64,000 nucleotides of DNA from Capitulum mitella (lineage: Eukaryota; Arthropoda; Thecostraca; Pollicipedomorpha; Pollicipedidae): the NCBI GenBank assembly GCA_030062745.1, contig CP099839.1:38331816-38395815 (forward strand). Direction: 5' to 3'. Every line of letters begins with the position of its first letter. Position 1 is the stretch's first letter. The position numbers and the translations under genes are program-made. The notes under the pieces were generated by a model. It saw only the letters and a list, made by a program, of their open reading frames with translations. It made no database searches and had not been told where the DNA came from. Positions 12,301 through 24,300 of this stretch are shown here, piece after piece.

Positions 12301-15300
12301 GTACACGAAGTTTGGTGACTCTGTGTTTGTTGGTTCTCTCGCAATCCCAGAAAAACCTCAGGGTGGCAGTCAACTGCCCCCCCCCCAGTCGGGGACGGGT
12401 TAAGCAAATTAAACCGTGCCGCTGTACGTGCGAGAGAAGCTGGCCTGTCTGCGGTTATTTTGAAAGTGTATTACGGCCCTTTGACAGGGTCACCCTGCCT
12501 GTGGTGATTCTGACTGTGTTGCGCCTGTTTCATAGGGTCGCCCCTTATGCGGTGATACCGCTTTATAGGGGCCCCTGTCTTTGGTAATGTTGGCAGCGTT
12601 TTGTGGCTGTTTCAGAGGGGCGCCCTGTCTGTGGTGATGTTGGCAGTGTTTTGCGGCTGTTTCAGGGGGCGCCCTGTCTGTGGTGATGTTGGCAGCGTTT
12701 TGCGGCGTTTCAGAGGGGCGCGATGGATGCGGAGCTGGAACGACCGCTTTTGATTAGGACGCAGGCCGCCGAGAGGCTGCGAGAAACACAGCTGCTCAAA
12801 AAGAAAAACCAGGAGCTCACAAACATGACGCGCAAACTCGAGGAGAAGGTGAAGACGCTCGAGAAGGTGAGGAAGCACTGCGTTACTTGTTTTGTTCACC
12901 TTTTGTATTTCGGGATAACTTTGAAAGGTCTTCTGAGTAAACGATGTACCGATGCAGGGTTGTCTCGTACCACTTATAACTGTTTGGCTTGGTGGAGATG
13001 CTCGAGTATCGTTGTATTTTTGGTTTATGTAAGTTCGCAATCGAGTGATGTTTTTCTGCGCCGTCGTACTTCGGTGACGTCAGACACTTAACCCAAGACG
13101 GGCATCGCCTTTGTCTCCTCAGAAGTCGAAGGAGGTGTCGCAGCAGCAGCAGGAGCGCTCGCGGACCCGCATCGTGCGCCGGCTGCCGCAGACGCGCGCC
13201 GTCCCGCTTGAGGCCGACCAGAGCCCCGCCGCGCACCAGAAGACCGCCGCGCCGCAGAAGAAGACGGTCACCTGGCACTCGCGCACAGTGAGCGCCGGTG
13301 AGAAGACGGTGAGCGCGCCGGCGCGGACAGTGAGCGCGCCGGTGAGAGCGGTGAGCGCCGCGTCGCGGACGGCCAGCGCCGAGAGGGCGGCGCAGCGTGA
13401 GCGGGCCGGCCTCCAGCAGCGCACCACCCTGACGGCCAAGCAGCGCGAGCGCGAGTCGGAGTACCAGCGCCAGATTAAGGAGCGCGACACCGAGATCAAG
13501 CGGCTCAAGGAGAGGATGAAGCTCATCAGCGACAAGCTGTCCAAGAAGAACGAGATGCAGGTGAGTCAGGGGTAGTCCGGCATGCCGGTCTGGGGTCTGG
13601 CGTCTCACGGCCTCTGCGGGAGTTTGGCCCACTTGTTGGGATTAAGTCAGGAATGCTTTAGAATTATTTGTAATGTCATGTCTACATCTGATTTGGTGAA
13701 GCTAGAATTCGACGGTAATAGATCGGCATCTTTGTTTTACAGATCTTAAAAGAAAAAGGTAAAAAGGAGCTGGTTAGCATTATTCAGCAGCTTCAAAAGG
13801 AGAAGGCAAAGCTGGAGCTTCAGATAAACATCATTTACGAGGTAAGTGTATTGCTGAGAAGCAAAAAATCCGTTCTGCTTCTTCTCTTTTTGTTCTCTCG
13901 TGCGGCCCCGTAAGTCTGTTATCCCATTGGCAAAGATTCTCATTTAGTTCCCGGTGATGCCATGTGTTAGCTAAACGTATTTGTCTTTTCGTGTGAAACG
14001 TTGTTTCACTGAATGGGATAGTTCGGTGTGCACTGCGTCCAGTTGATATTCGTAGTATGCACCTTACTTTTAAGCCAGTGTGGGATAGCTCACTCGAATT
14101 CTTGTCTTAACCCGGATGAAGCATTTCGCTTTGTCCTCGGCTATTGCAGCTCGAAATGCTTCTACGGAATTCTGTGCTCCGGAAGAATCTGCCTTGATCC
14201 AGAAGTTCAGCGTATAAACCATTGTTCTGTGTTCAAATATTCAGCCGACCACCTCAAGGACTTTTGATTAGACATAACATTTGGAGGAACGTGATGTGAA
14301 GTTTTTCACACCAAAGTATCCTGGTTTCCCGTTACTTGCAGTGTATTAACTGTTCCAAACCCATCAGCTGTCTACATGGATTGCAAAGATAAAAAAGGTC
14401 ATCGAATGGAAAACTCGTTCAATCCGACTTACTGTCAGCACTGACGGAGTGTCATGGTTAAATTTGTCGTTACATCGACGGTCCTGTCTGTTGTCCACCA
14501 TCCAGCGACCGAAGGATGGGGACCACGCTTACTCCGGCATCTTTGTTGGAATGGCGATTTCCGAGACCTTGAATTTGTTTCCATGCGCGAAGGTTCTGCT
14601 AACTCTCTGGCGGGAGCGTTACAATGGGATTCAGAAAATTCTTTACCCACGGCGATCTGCTCATTACATACGCAATTTCAGCGTATTCTTCACGCGAAAA
14701 CTTTACCTTCTTGACAGTCAGCGGACAACTTGTGCCGTCTGTTGTTTTTCTAACCATCCCCCGGTTCTCGACACAGTTTCATCAGATACCAAATGAATAT
14801 TATACATAAAACATAAATCCGCCTGCATATTTTGTCAGATGTTTCCAGAAGCCGAAGTTATTTGGACTGTAGTCGCGCTGTGCGTTTGAGTGGCATTCTC
14901 TCCAGTTATGTCGACGCATAAAAATGCAGCTCTGTGTTCCTTCTTCACATCGTTGGGGTCTACCCATTATATGATTAAGACACGAGGTAAATTCAGTAGG
15001 CAGTATCCTATAAGGACCATAATGGATTTGACTCAGTTATCGGAAAGTTCCGTTACTGTTGCAGATACAGAAAGCGACTCAACTTGGTAATTTTCATTAT
15101 TTTAGCTTTAAGGATCACTAAGTATTGTTCCATGCATAATGGACAGACACAGCCTGCTCCTATTGTTCAGTACTCGAGTGGCCTTAATACCATTCACGTG
15201 TCATGGCATGACAGTCAGAGTCCCACTGAACCTACAATGCGTGCAACATGGAAACATGGCTAAGCTCTGCCAGCACTTTTGCTCGGGTTCGAGAAGCCTT

Positions 15301-18300
15301 TCCCACCGAAACACACTGGCACTGGACCACCGTTTTCGTATCTGGCACATGCAACACCAGCTGCTCCGGCTCGGCCCGCGTGCACCGCTGTCCCGAGCCG
15401 GTGCTCGCTGTAGCCGTTCTGCACGCGCCGTCACCGGGACACGAACCACGCGCCGCGCCCGCAGATCCGATCACTATCGGCCGTGCACACCGCTAATCGC
15501 GTTGCCATTCATGCCATGTGCGCTGTCAATACGCGTCGACGCGCCGGCGCGCGGCGCATGCGCGGTCGGCGGGCGGCCGCCGCCGCTCGGGCGGCGCTAT
15601 TGATTTTCTCGGCGCCCCGATCGGCCGGCCGGTGCCGCAGAGCGGCCGATCGCGCTGTGCCGTCCGCCGGCGCCGCTCGCGCCGCGCCCGCCGCTCGACG
15701 CCCGCAGGCGACCGGGCCGCGCCCCGCCGCGCCGCGCCCGCCGGAGCCGCCGCGCGCGCCACGGAGCGCCGCGCCGCCGCAGCCGCAGCCGACGCGACGC
15801 CGACAGGTAGGCGGCGGCAGTATGTGTGTCACGTTAGCGGCCGGTCGATATGCCCCCGGGGTGTTATCGTGCGGTCCGCGCGCGGCCGGGCCGTGCAGCG
15901 GCTCGGCGCGGCCCGTTCGATGGCGGACGGCGACGGCGGCCGGCGGTCTGCTGGCGGCGCAGGCTCCGCCGTCCTCCACCGCCGGCCTCGGCGCCCGTGG
16001 CCGCTGACGCCCTGCAGGCACGAGTCGGTCCTCTGAGTTTTCGCGTTGGCGTTCGGTTTCCTCCCAAGCCGCCGACGAGGAACGTTTTTTCCGCCTGCTT
16101 CATAATATCTGGGGATGTTTTGTGACGTGCGGCGACGCACGCGGTCGCCAGTCGTGTCCGTTACGTCGGCGATCAATTCCACAGCGAAAAAGAGAACCAG
16201 CTGTCACCCTTTTGGAATCTTAGCATTGTTTCCGTGCTATTTCTGCTGCTGAGAAACTTTTACACAAGAGGTACTTTACGGAATTTTGGACTGATTTTTT
16301 AGGCCGTCAGGTTCGTCAAAAAGCTTTGGTCCATTGATCCATTGGCCGCGTCCGTTTGTTGTTGCCATCACGGTCTGCTGCGCACCTATCAGACGCTCGG
16401 GCCAATCCAGTATGGTCCGTCAGCCCGTTTTGGACCGTCCCTGAGTCGGGAAACCGAAGAGCCATCCGCCGCTTTAGCCGGCCCCACTCAGCCATGACTG
16501 TTGCTCCCGGAGCCAGTCTAGCCAGACGCCCGTGAAGTTCCCCAAGTTCACGTGACCCTGCTCTTTCCAGAGCGTGTCGACGACACACAACACCTGTGGA
16601 GGTGTTGTGACCATTGAAATGCTGCTGCGCCCCTCATCAGGGGCGTAGGGACTGGGGGCAGGGGCAGCTGCCCCCTCCCCAACCTTGGGCAACATTTAAC
16701 ATTAACTTTATGACGGTGCATGGAAAGAAAAGAGGTAAAAGTCGCGTTTGTCCCTCCCACCTCCACAGAGATTCCGACGTTACTGCCCATCAGTGACCAG
16801 TTCCTTCGCGAAACGCCGCTGGCTTGAGATGAAGCGCTAACGAATGTCGTATATCTGTCACGAGATCATCTCAACGGACACTGAGCGGAAATATTAATGG
16901 CACTCACGTGTGTTTATTATTTTAGATTCCGTGGGAATGACGAATACCGTGGAAATGACGGGACCCTCCCAAAGTCCAGAGCACTGGTCATGCTCTCTTC
17001 TTGCCACGGCTGCTTTGCGCTGTGACCTTTGGATTGGCAAAACCGGCCGCTGTTTTTCCTGCGCGTTCCTTGCGAGAAAGTTTGATCGATTTGATGTTGC
17101 TGACCTACATGAGCAAAAAGCCGAGAAGAGGCTTTTTGTGTCCTCGAGAGTGGGATGTATCTTACGACATTCTTTGACTGGCGATAGCCCGAGATGCTCG
17201 GATAGACTGCAGATGGAGATGCTCAGGTTTGGGTGAAAACTTACCGTCTCGTGCACATCGACTCGAGGCTGGAATCACGGTCGCGCCTTGTTGAGGTCAG
17301 TTTGACTCGAGGAGACAAACGATTCCCATAATGAACAGATATTGATGCAACGTTTTGGTCCTACAGTTTGTATTGTTTTGGTGCGGAAATATCATGGCAA
17401 TGTACCGAACACGGGTCTTAGATTCGTAGTTCATTCTCTGAAAACGATAGCATCATTCAGGCATCCTAAACAGGTCTTCCATGGATTGACCAATAAAACT
17501 GTGAGATATCTCCGGATATCTCGAACTAAAAGATTGTCCGCCGTATCCGATACGATTATCTGATCAGCCTGAAGTCCACATTTGCACGTTCTCAAAACAT
17601 GATCGCTGGATGAATGTTTTGAAGCGGCGCCAGGCAGCCGTCAGTGGAGCTTCCTCCAGTTCGTATTTTCTTGGTGACCGCTTTTCTGGACCATGGATCA
17701 TGAATCCGTCGCAGAAATGTATTACACGACACATCTTAGTGGAATGTCCACCGTGACTGCTCGCGCACTCTTTTCTCGAAGAGGCAGCGGTCCTATCGCT
17801 CTGTTCGTACGTCCGACACGCTCCAGATTTTTCTGACGGCACGAGCGGAGCAGAAGGACGATGTTCTGGGCCGGAGGGCCATACGGGACCGGAATTCCCC
17901 TCATCTGGAGCTTCCCAGCGCGCCGTTCTGCGGCCACGTGTGGGGCCGAGAGGCGGACTCGGTCGGTGACCGCTGCCGAGAGGACCCGCCCGAAAACCGG
18001 CCGGCCGGCCGCTTCTTCTCCGGAGCCGGCCGCCGCCGGCCGGCCGCTCTCCTCATTAGCGTGATATGTGGCGCAGATATCCTGTCGCGCTGATTGGTCC
18101 AATTGAACGGCTGGATGACGCGCGGCGCGCGCCTGCTCCCGGATGCGCGCGGCCGGCGCTCATTAATGCCCGGCCGGCGTCACGCGCACCGACAACCGCA
18201 GATCAGAATCCGAGGCCTCCGGCCGCTGCATGACAGCTCCGCTTCCGGCCTGCTCAGGCGCGTCAGCGCGCCGCCGACGTCGGAGGCTGTTCGCTGCGGA

Positions 18301-21300
18301 GCGGCGTGTTTGTCCCGGGAAACGGACCGGGTGCTCTGGAGTCAGGCGCTGCGCTCTGCGTTTTGTTGCTGTGTTCCGGTGTAGGGATGTGTTGAGGAGA
18401 TACCGGGTTTTTCGTACTCCGACCGACTAGCAGTCGTGCGTTTCGTTTATGTTGTTGGTTCGGAAAGTCAGATCCATATCCAGCGATGCATCTTCCGCAT
18501 CTGGAAGGAGGCGATGCCGCTTTTTGCATAAATCTGGTCCTTGTCAGCGGTAGTGTAATCACTGGGCAGAGCACACTTTTTATTCCATCTTCGAAAGTTT
18601 GTCAAATTTAGTACATCCAAAGGACATGAGTCCTTTATATTATCGTTGTTTAATTATGTGTTAAGCTATGGTTCCATACGTGCTTCCTATTCAAAAATTC
18701 CGTTTTTCAAGCAATTTGATCCTGCCAATATGTTGGTTTTGTTTGGCGTAAGCATGTGGAATGGTGGCAGGGGTAGGGAACTCTTCTTCAGTTGGGGAGG
18801 GGAGAAGCATTTTGAGTCATTTCTTTCCATTCAGCGCCTATAGCGTCAATATTAACCTTCGAAGAAGTTGGGGGGACTGAAGACCCTTGGCCCCATGGCT
18901 CCCGCGTCTGTGTATGCTGGTGTGACATCTGCGCAGTGCGGGGTTCGATATACCTCCGACCTTTCTTTCACCGTCCCCCGCACAGCTCAAAATCCTCCGT
19001 GAGATCTCTTAGCTTCTCTTATATGATTTATGACGACATCCTGACGCATCCCTAATGTTAGTCTCATGACACCCACTCATGTATGGGCGCCACCATTTCG
19101 ACACAAGCCAGCTGTGGTTCTGGATTAGTGTTTGCATTCTTCGCCAGCGGTCTGAATCTTCGTTGTGGTAATGGACTCAGCATCTGGTCTATCTGAAAAC
19201 TGGCGACTGTCCCAAGAAAAAATGCGACCAGCATACGTGTGGAATTGGGACAAATTTTGGTACGGAAAAAGTAAATTCATCGAATCCTTAAAAGTGGCGT
19301 TGACAACTCATTTACGGTACTTTGTCTTATAAAGCAAGAAAAGATATGAACGGGTCAAGATACTGGTATGGAATTCCATACCAGTGGTTTTCTTTTGTAT
19401 CGAAAGCTCCATGCCAAACGTATACAAAGTTACGCCCCTTGTAACCAGCCTTACTGCATGCTTATCCGTACGCGGTTTTATATTGCAGACGTGTATCGCC
19501 CACTTGCTAGTTCCTCTGTGACGCTTACCTGTTCGATCTGAGAGCATCATAACGATCTGACAAGATCGGTAGGATTGTGAATTTTTCATATTTCAAATGA
19601 TAAGACGTCAGAACAAAGTGAATCAAATGAAAAGTTGTGCCTGATTTCATGTCATTGCTTTTGGATGGATGTCATTGCCCTAGGAGCGAGGTAACCTAGT
19701 CAAGGTGTGTGGCCTAATCTTTGCATATCAAGATGATTTATCTCGATATACGGTTCAGGAAACGTCATAGAGCTAATGGGTAGAGGGGCACCTGCCTTTG
19801 CAGTTGTTTGATGTATGTGTGTACGAATATTAGGAGTCTGATGACGCATACTCTTTAGTACGTTTTGTCCGGCTCTACTCTAACAGGTGGCATATTTTAA
19901 GCGCACGTTAATCACGCCTCCAGCAAAGCCGCCGAATCCTCTGGTGCCGGTGGTCCCGACCTGCGGGGAATACGGCCCCCCAGCAGACAGCTCCGCGCTC
20001 GTGCTCCGAGTTACGGCCCAACAGGCTGCAGATTGGGGCCGGCACGTCGTCCGCGCTGCCGCTGCTGAACACAGGCACACAGCGGTCCCAGCTGTGAAAT
20101 GAATCCACGGATTCGTTCTTGCGGGTATCGCCTTGAATCAGTTCCTTCATCAAAACGTGGGATGCTGCTGTGGGGATCGCCATTTTTTGCGAGGAAGTAC
20201 CGCAAGCGTATACTGGATTGACTGTGATAGCCGAAACCCTTGGAAGATACTCACCATAGCTTCGGGACGGGATTTCCCCGGCATCATCACCAGCCGCCAG
20301 TGGGCGTTTAGCCGGGGGGGGAGGGAGGGCGTGCGTCACCCGGGCAGGACCGGGAGCCAGCTGTCGGCTCCACACGGCCCAGCCCTGACGGAGGCCGTCT
20401 CCCGGCTCCACCCCGGCCCGACACCAGCCGGCCGCCCCTATCCCCCCCCCCCCGGCTGGGCGGGGAGGGCGGCGATCCGGTCGGCAGCGTCCAGACGTCG
20501 GAACGATGCGCAGACCGCGGCCGGGTCATCGGGGCCGCCGGCAGCCCGGTCTGGCCGGCTGGGTCGGGGCATCGGAGAGCGAACGACCGCGTCCGCGACC
20601 GTACAGCGGCTGCACGGACGCAACGGCTGCACAGACACAGCGGCGGGCCGACACGGCGGCAGGACCGACACATTGACTGCACGGACACAGCGGCTGGACG
20701 GACGCATTTACTGGAGAGATACGGCAGCCGGGCGGATACATCGGCTGATGCCGTGCAGTTGGACAAATACAGCGGATGGACGAGCAGCGGCCAGGCTGAT
20801 GCCACGTCTGGAAAGATACAACGGCCGGACAGATACAGCGGCCAGGCGGAGTCAGCGTTTGAAGAGACACAAAAGTTTGACGTAAGTGACGGTCGGACAG
20901 ACGGCAGATACGGTGACACAGCAGCCGATGCACTGCCGCAGCAGACGACCCGCACGGTGCCTGGACCGGCGCAAACGCTCGAGGAACACAGTAGCTGAAC
21001 CGACACACTGGATCGAAACAGCATAGTGGCTGACCGAAACAGCAGGTGGGTCAGCACGGCTCCTGGAATCGACTAGACAACCTGCCCGGCGCACGGGCAC
21101 TGCGGCTGGGCCACCGCGTGCGACGCTGTCGGATCTTCTCAGCCAGCACGGCCCGCTGGGGCAGCAGTGCGATGCGATGAGCCCGGCGTCCGCCTCATTA
21201 CAGTGGACGAAACAGCTGGACCGGCAGCGCAGTCGGCCGACTCGGTGTGGCGCGCTCGCCGGCCGCCCGGTCGGCCGGCTATTATGTGATCAATTGAGCC

Positions 21301-24300
21301 GGCCTGTGTTGTTCCATTCACTCCCATGACAACCGCGCAGATCGGCTCCAGGCCATGGGGCGGCTGGTGTTTTTCGCTCACGATTCCGCCGAAGTCGGGC
21401 TGAAAACGCCGCAGGCTTCCGGCACGGCTTTGGCCGCTCCTGGGGTGTGCGCCCAGACGTGGTTTTCACCTCTCCTGCCGCTGGAATTGATGGTACATGC
21501 ATATTCAGCTCACGGTGTCGGTTGCGCCGAACCGGGTCTCTCTGGAACTGGATTCCGGAAAGCCACGTTGACTCTAATGGACAAGCCGTTTCAGCTGCGG
21601 CTCGTGGCTGTACTAAAATGAAAATTGTTTGGATCAACGAAATGGCATTCCGGTATTTTCTCTTTTATAACTGTATTTTGTTTACGGATAAGCAGGGGCG
21701 TAAGGTGTACAGTGACGGAGACATGATGCACGTGATGTCTTGTTGAGCGTGGCGCTGCGTATTTAGGTCAACTAGCCGGTGCGCTTTGGGTAGCACACCT
21801 TAGCCTACCAGTGAGGTTACAATCTAAAGTGCGTGCCTCTCTTGATATTCTCGTGATAACTGATGCCCGTTCTTTGTGGTGTTTTGGCTTGCCGTAAATT
21901 TCAGCTCATTTGTTTAGATAAAATGATTGCATGAGTCACACCATTGCAATTGACTCCAGAAAGGCATCTGGCAGTCTGGAGTTTCTCAGCCGATCATCCT
22001 ATTATGCGTCTCCGAGTGATCAAAATCCAGACGTCTGAGCAACTATTCATTACTTGAAACCTACATGAAATTATTTTGACGTAAGTCGTCAGACAGAAAT
22101 GAGGGCCATAAGCAGAAATGTTTGTGGAGATGCAATTGTAAGGCCTCGACGTGATTGCGACAGGCTTCTGGTTCCTATGTATTTTTAAGCTTTTCCTTGA
22201 CTCCGTCATGTTCAGATACATGGGTGCGCAAGCGGTGAATCTCTCCCCTGAGAAAATGTACAGATTTTGAGCTGGCCGTGGACTTTTATTGACGTCATAT
22301 CCGAGGTGAGCTTTTCCATAAAAGTTCTGACCAGCGCATCTGCTTGGTCATAAAATCTACCTTGTTTGCTCTAGAAACCGTAAAATACCGGGGAAATTGC
22401 TGGCCTAAATGATAACGAAAGCCAACATTGACACACTGATGAGAGTAGGTACCAATATGAGCACGACCCACAGAGTGACGAGCCTCGCGGAGCTTCACTT
22501 GTAGTAGATTGGATCCCATCATTCCTATGGAGCCAAACTTGAGATTCTTTTCGCATGCAAGAAAGTTTCACTGCGAGAACATGCACACAAGGCATCAGGT
22601 TAATGAGGGGACGGAGTTTTGAGCTACCGTGATAAACGGGATGTGATAAATATTCAGAGACTCATAAATGATCATGAACTACAAACTGCGTCCAGACCGT
22701 TGAATCCCAGGACTAAACGCTCATAAGGGGTGGCTAAGTTATCCACGGTAACTTCCTTGAACTGCAGTCCGCATTTTTCCCTAGCGCTTAATGCAGATGT
22801 GGCGAATGCTCCACTGAGCCTCTTATCCGGTATCCACCATACAATTATCCGACGAAAACCACTTGTTCCTTCCACATCGGTTCGGTAGTGTCAGCGTCAG
22901 CCTGACCTGGGCAGGGCTGGCGATATCAGCAGCGGCCTGCCCCGGGGCAGGTCATCAGTGTCAGCGTCATCATGACCCGCAGCAGGTGGACCGGTGCCAG
23001 CGGCGGCCTGACCCAGGACAGGTCGACCGGTGTCAGCGGCGGCCTGACCCAGGACAGGTCGGACAGTGTCAGCAGCGGTCTGACCCGGGGCGGGACCGGA
23101 CGTCCGACTGCCGAGGTCGGCCCCTCCCCGGGGGATCAATGGCGGCGTGACGTCACAGCCGGGTCGCTCGGCTGTGGCGGCCAGATGACCGGCACGTCTA
23201 ATTGGCCTTGGCCAGCTGTCGGCTAATCGGGCCCCGCGGCCGCCGACGCCCTCCCCCTCCGCCCCCCGTCGGCGGGACCGACCGGGGTCGCCCCCCCCCC
23301 CCCCGACACTGCAGGATGGGGAGGGGTGCCGACGGTCTGAGGGTCTCGCCCAAAGTGGGCTGGTCGCGGTGATAGGCAGAGATAGCCGGCGGCGGATGTC
23401 AGGCTGGTTGTGATGATGGCGGCTAACTCATGTCTCTGAGCTATGAGATATGTCATGAGAGACAAAACTCTGTCATGCACTGCTTTCGGGTCATGGGGTA
23501 TATCGAGGCGCAGGATGATTTCGCCATTCATTAGATTCTGTGTAGAAGCTGTAGCACGTTCCCCATGGTGGGGAATTCGCATGGCTTGTCTGATGGGAGG
23601 TCGGACTTATGTCGATGAGCGAAACACATTCTGCTTTTCTGCTCGGCGCCTCCGATTGTTTCATCCAATCCGAGATCCGTTGTTCTACCCACTCCGGCGC
23701 CACGAATGGCCATAGGCCTCCCGCCGTGCCCTTTGCTGTCCGTGGGGCATCCCAGAGGCCCAGCAGCGAGAGCGGCCGGGCGGCTGGCGCGCCGCAAGAC
23801 CGACGGCGCCCCGTCGGCCCCGGCGGGAACACGGCGCCGACAAATGAAGCGGCCGACGCCGGCCGGCCGCGGCCGTCCATTGGTGGGCCCGGCCCGGCCG
23901 TTCATCACTGTCCGCCGGCCGGCGCCGGCTCAGCCGGCCCGACGTCGTTTCAACCGGCCCGGCGCCGTTTCAGTCGGCCTGACGTCGTCTCAGTCGTCCG
24001 GCGCCGTTTCAGTCGGCCTGGCGCCGTCTCAGTCGGCCTGGCGCCGGTTCAGCCGGCCAGGTGCCGTTTCAGTCGGCCTGGCGCCGTCTCAGTCGGCCCG
24101 GCGCCGGTTCAGCCGGCCAGGTGCCGTTTCAGTCGGCCTGGCGCCGTCTCAGTCGGCCCGGCGCCGGTTCAGCCGGCCAGGTGCCGTTTCAGACGGTCCG
24201 GCGCGTTTCAGTCGGTCCGGCGCCGTTTCAGTCGGCCTGGCGCCGTCTCAGCCGGCCCGGCGCCGGTTCAGCCGGCCAGGTGCCGTTTCAGACGGTCCGG

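Larger units (their letters stand above)
9321..12764. other. Intron between RIM-BP exons 1 and 2
   Basis: Holds transposon copy 1. Downstream of it (12440-12720) are about five diverged repeats of a unit like ggcgccctgtctgtggtgatgt, leading up to exon 2. No exon seen. Confidence 0.5.

Noticed and set aside
12883-13632. 249-residue - strand frame
   Set aside because: Antisense of RIM-BP exon 3, whose + strand coiled coil and splice sites are convincing.
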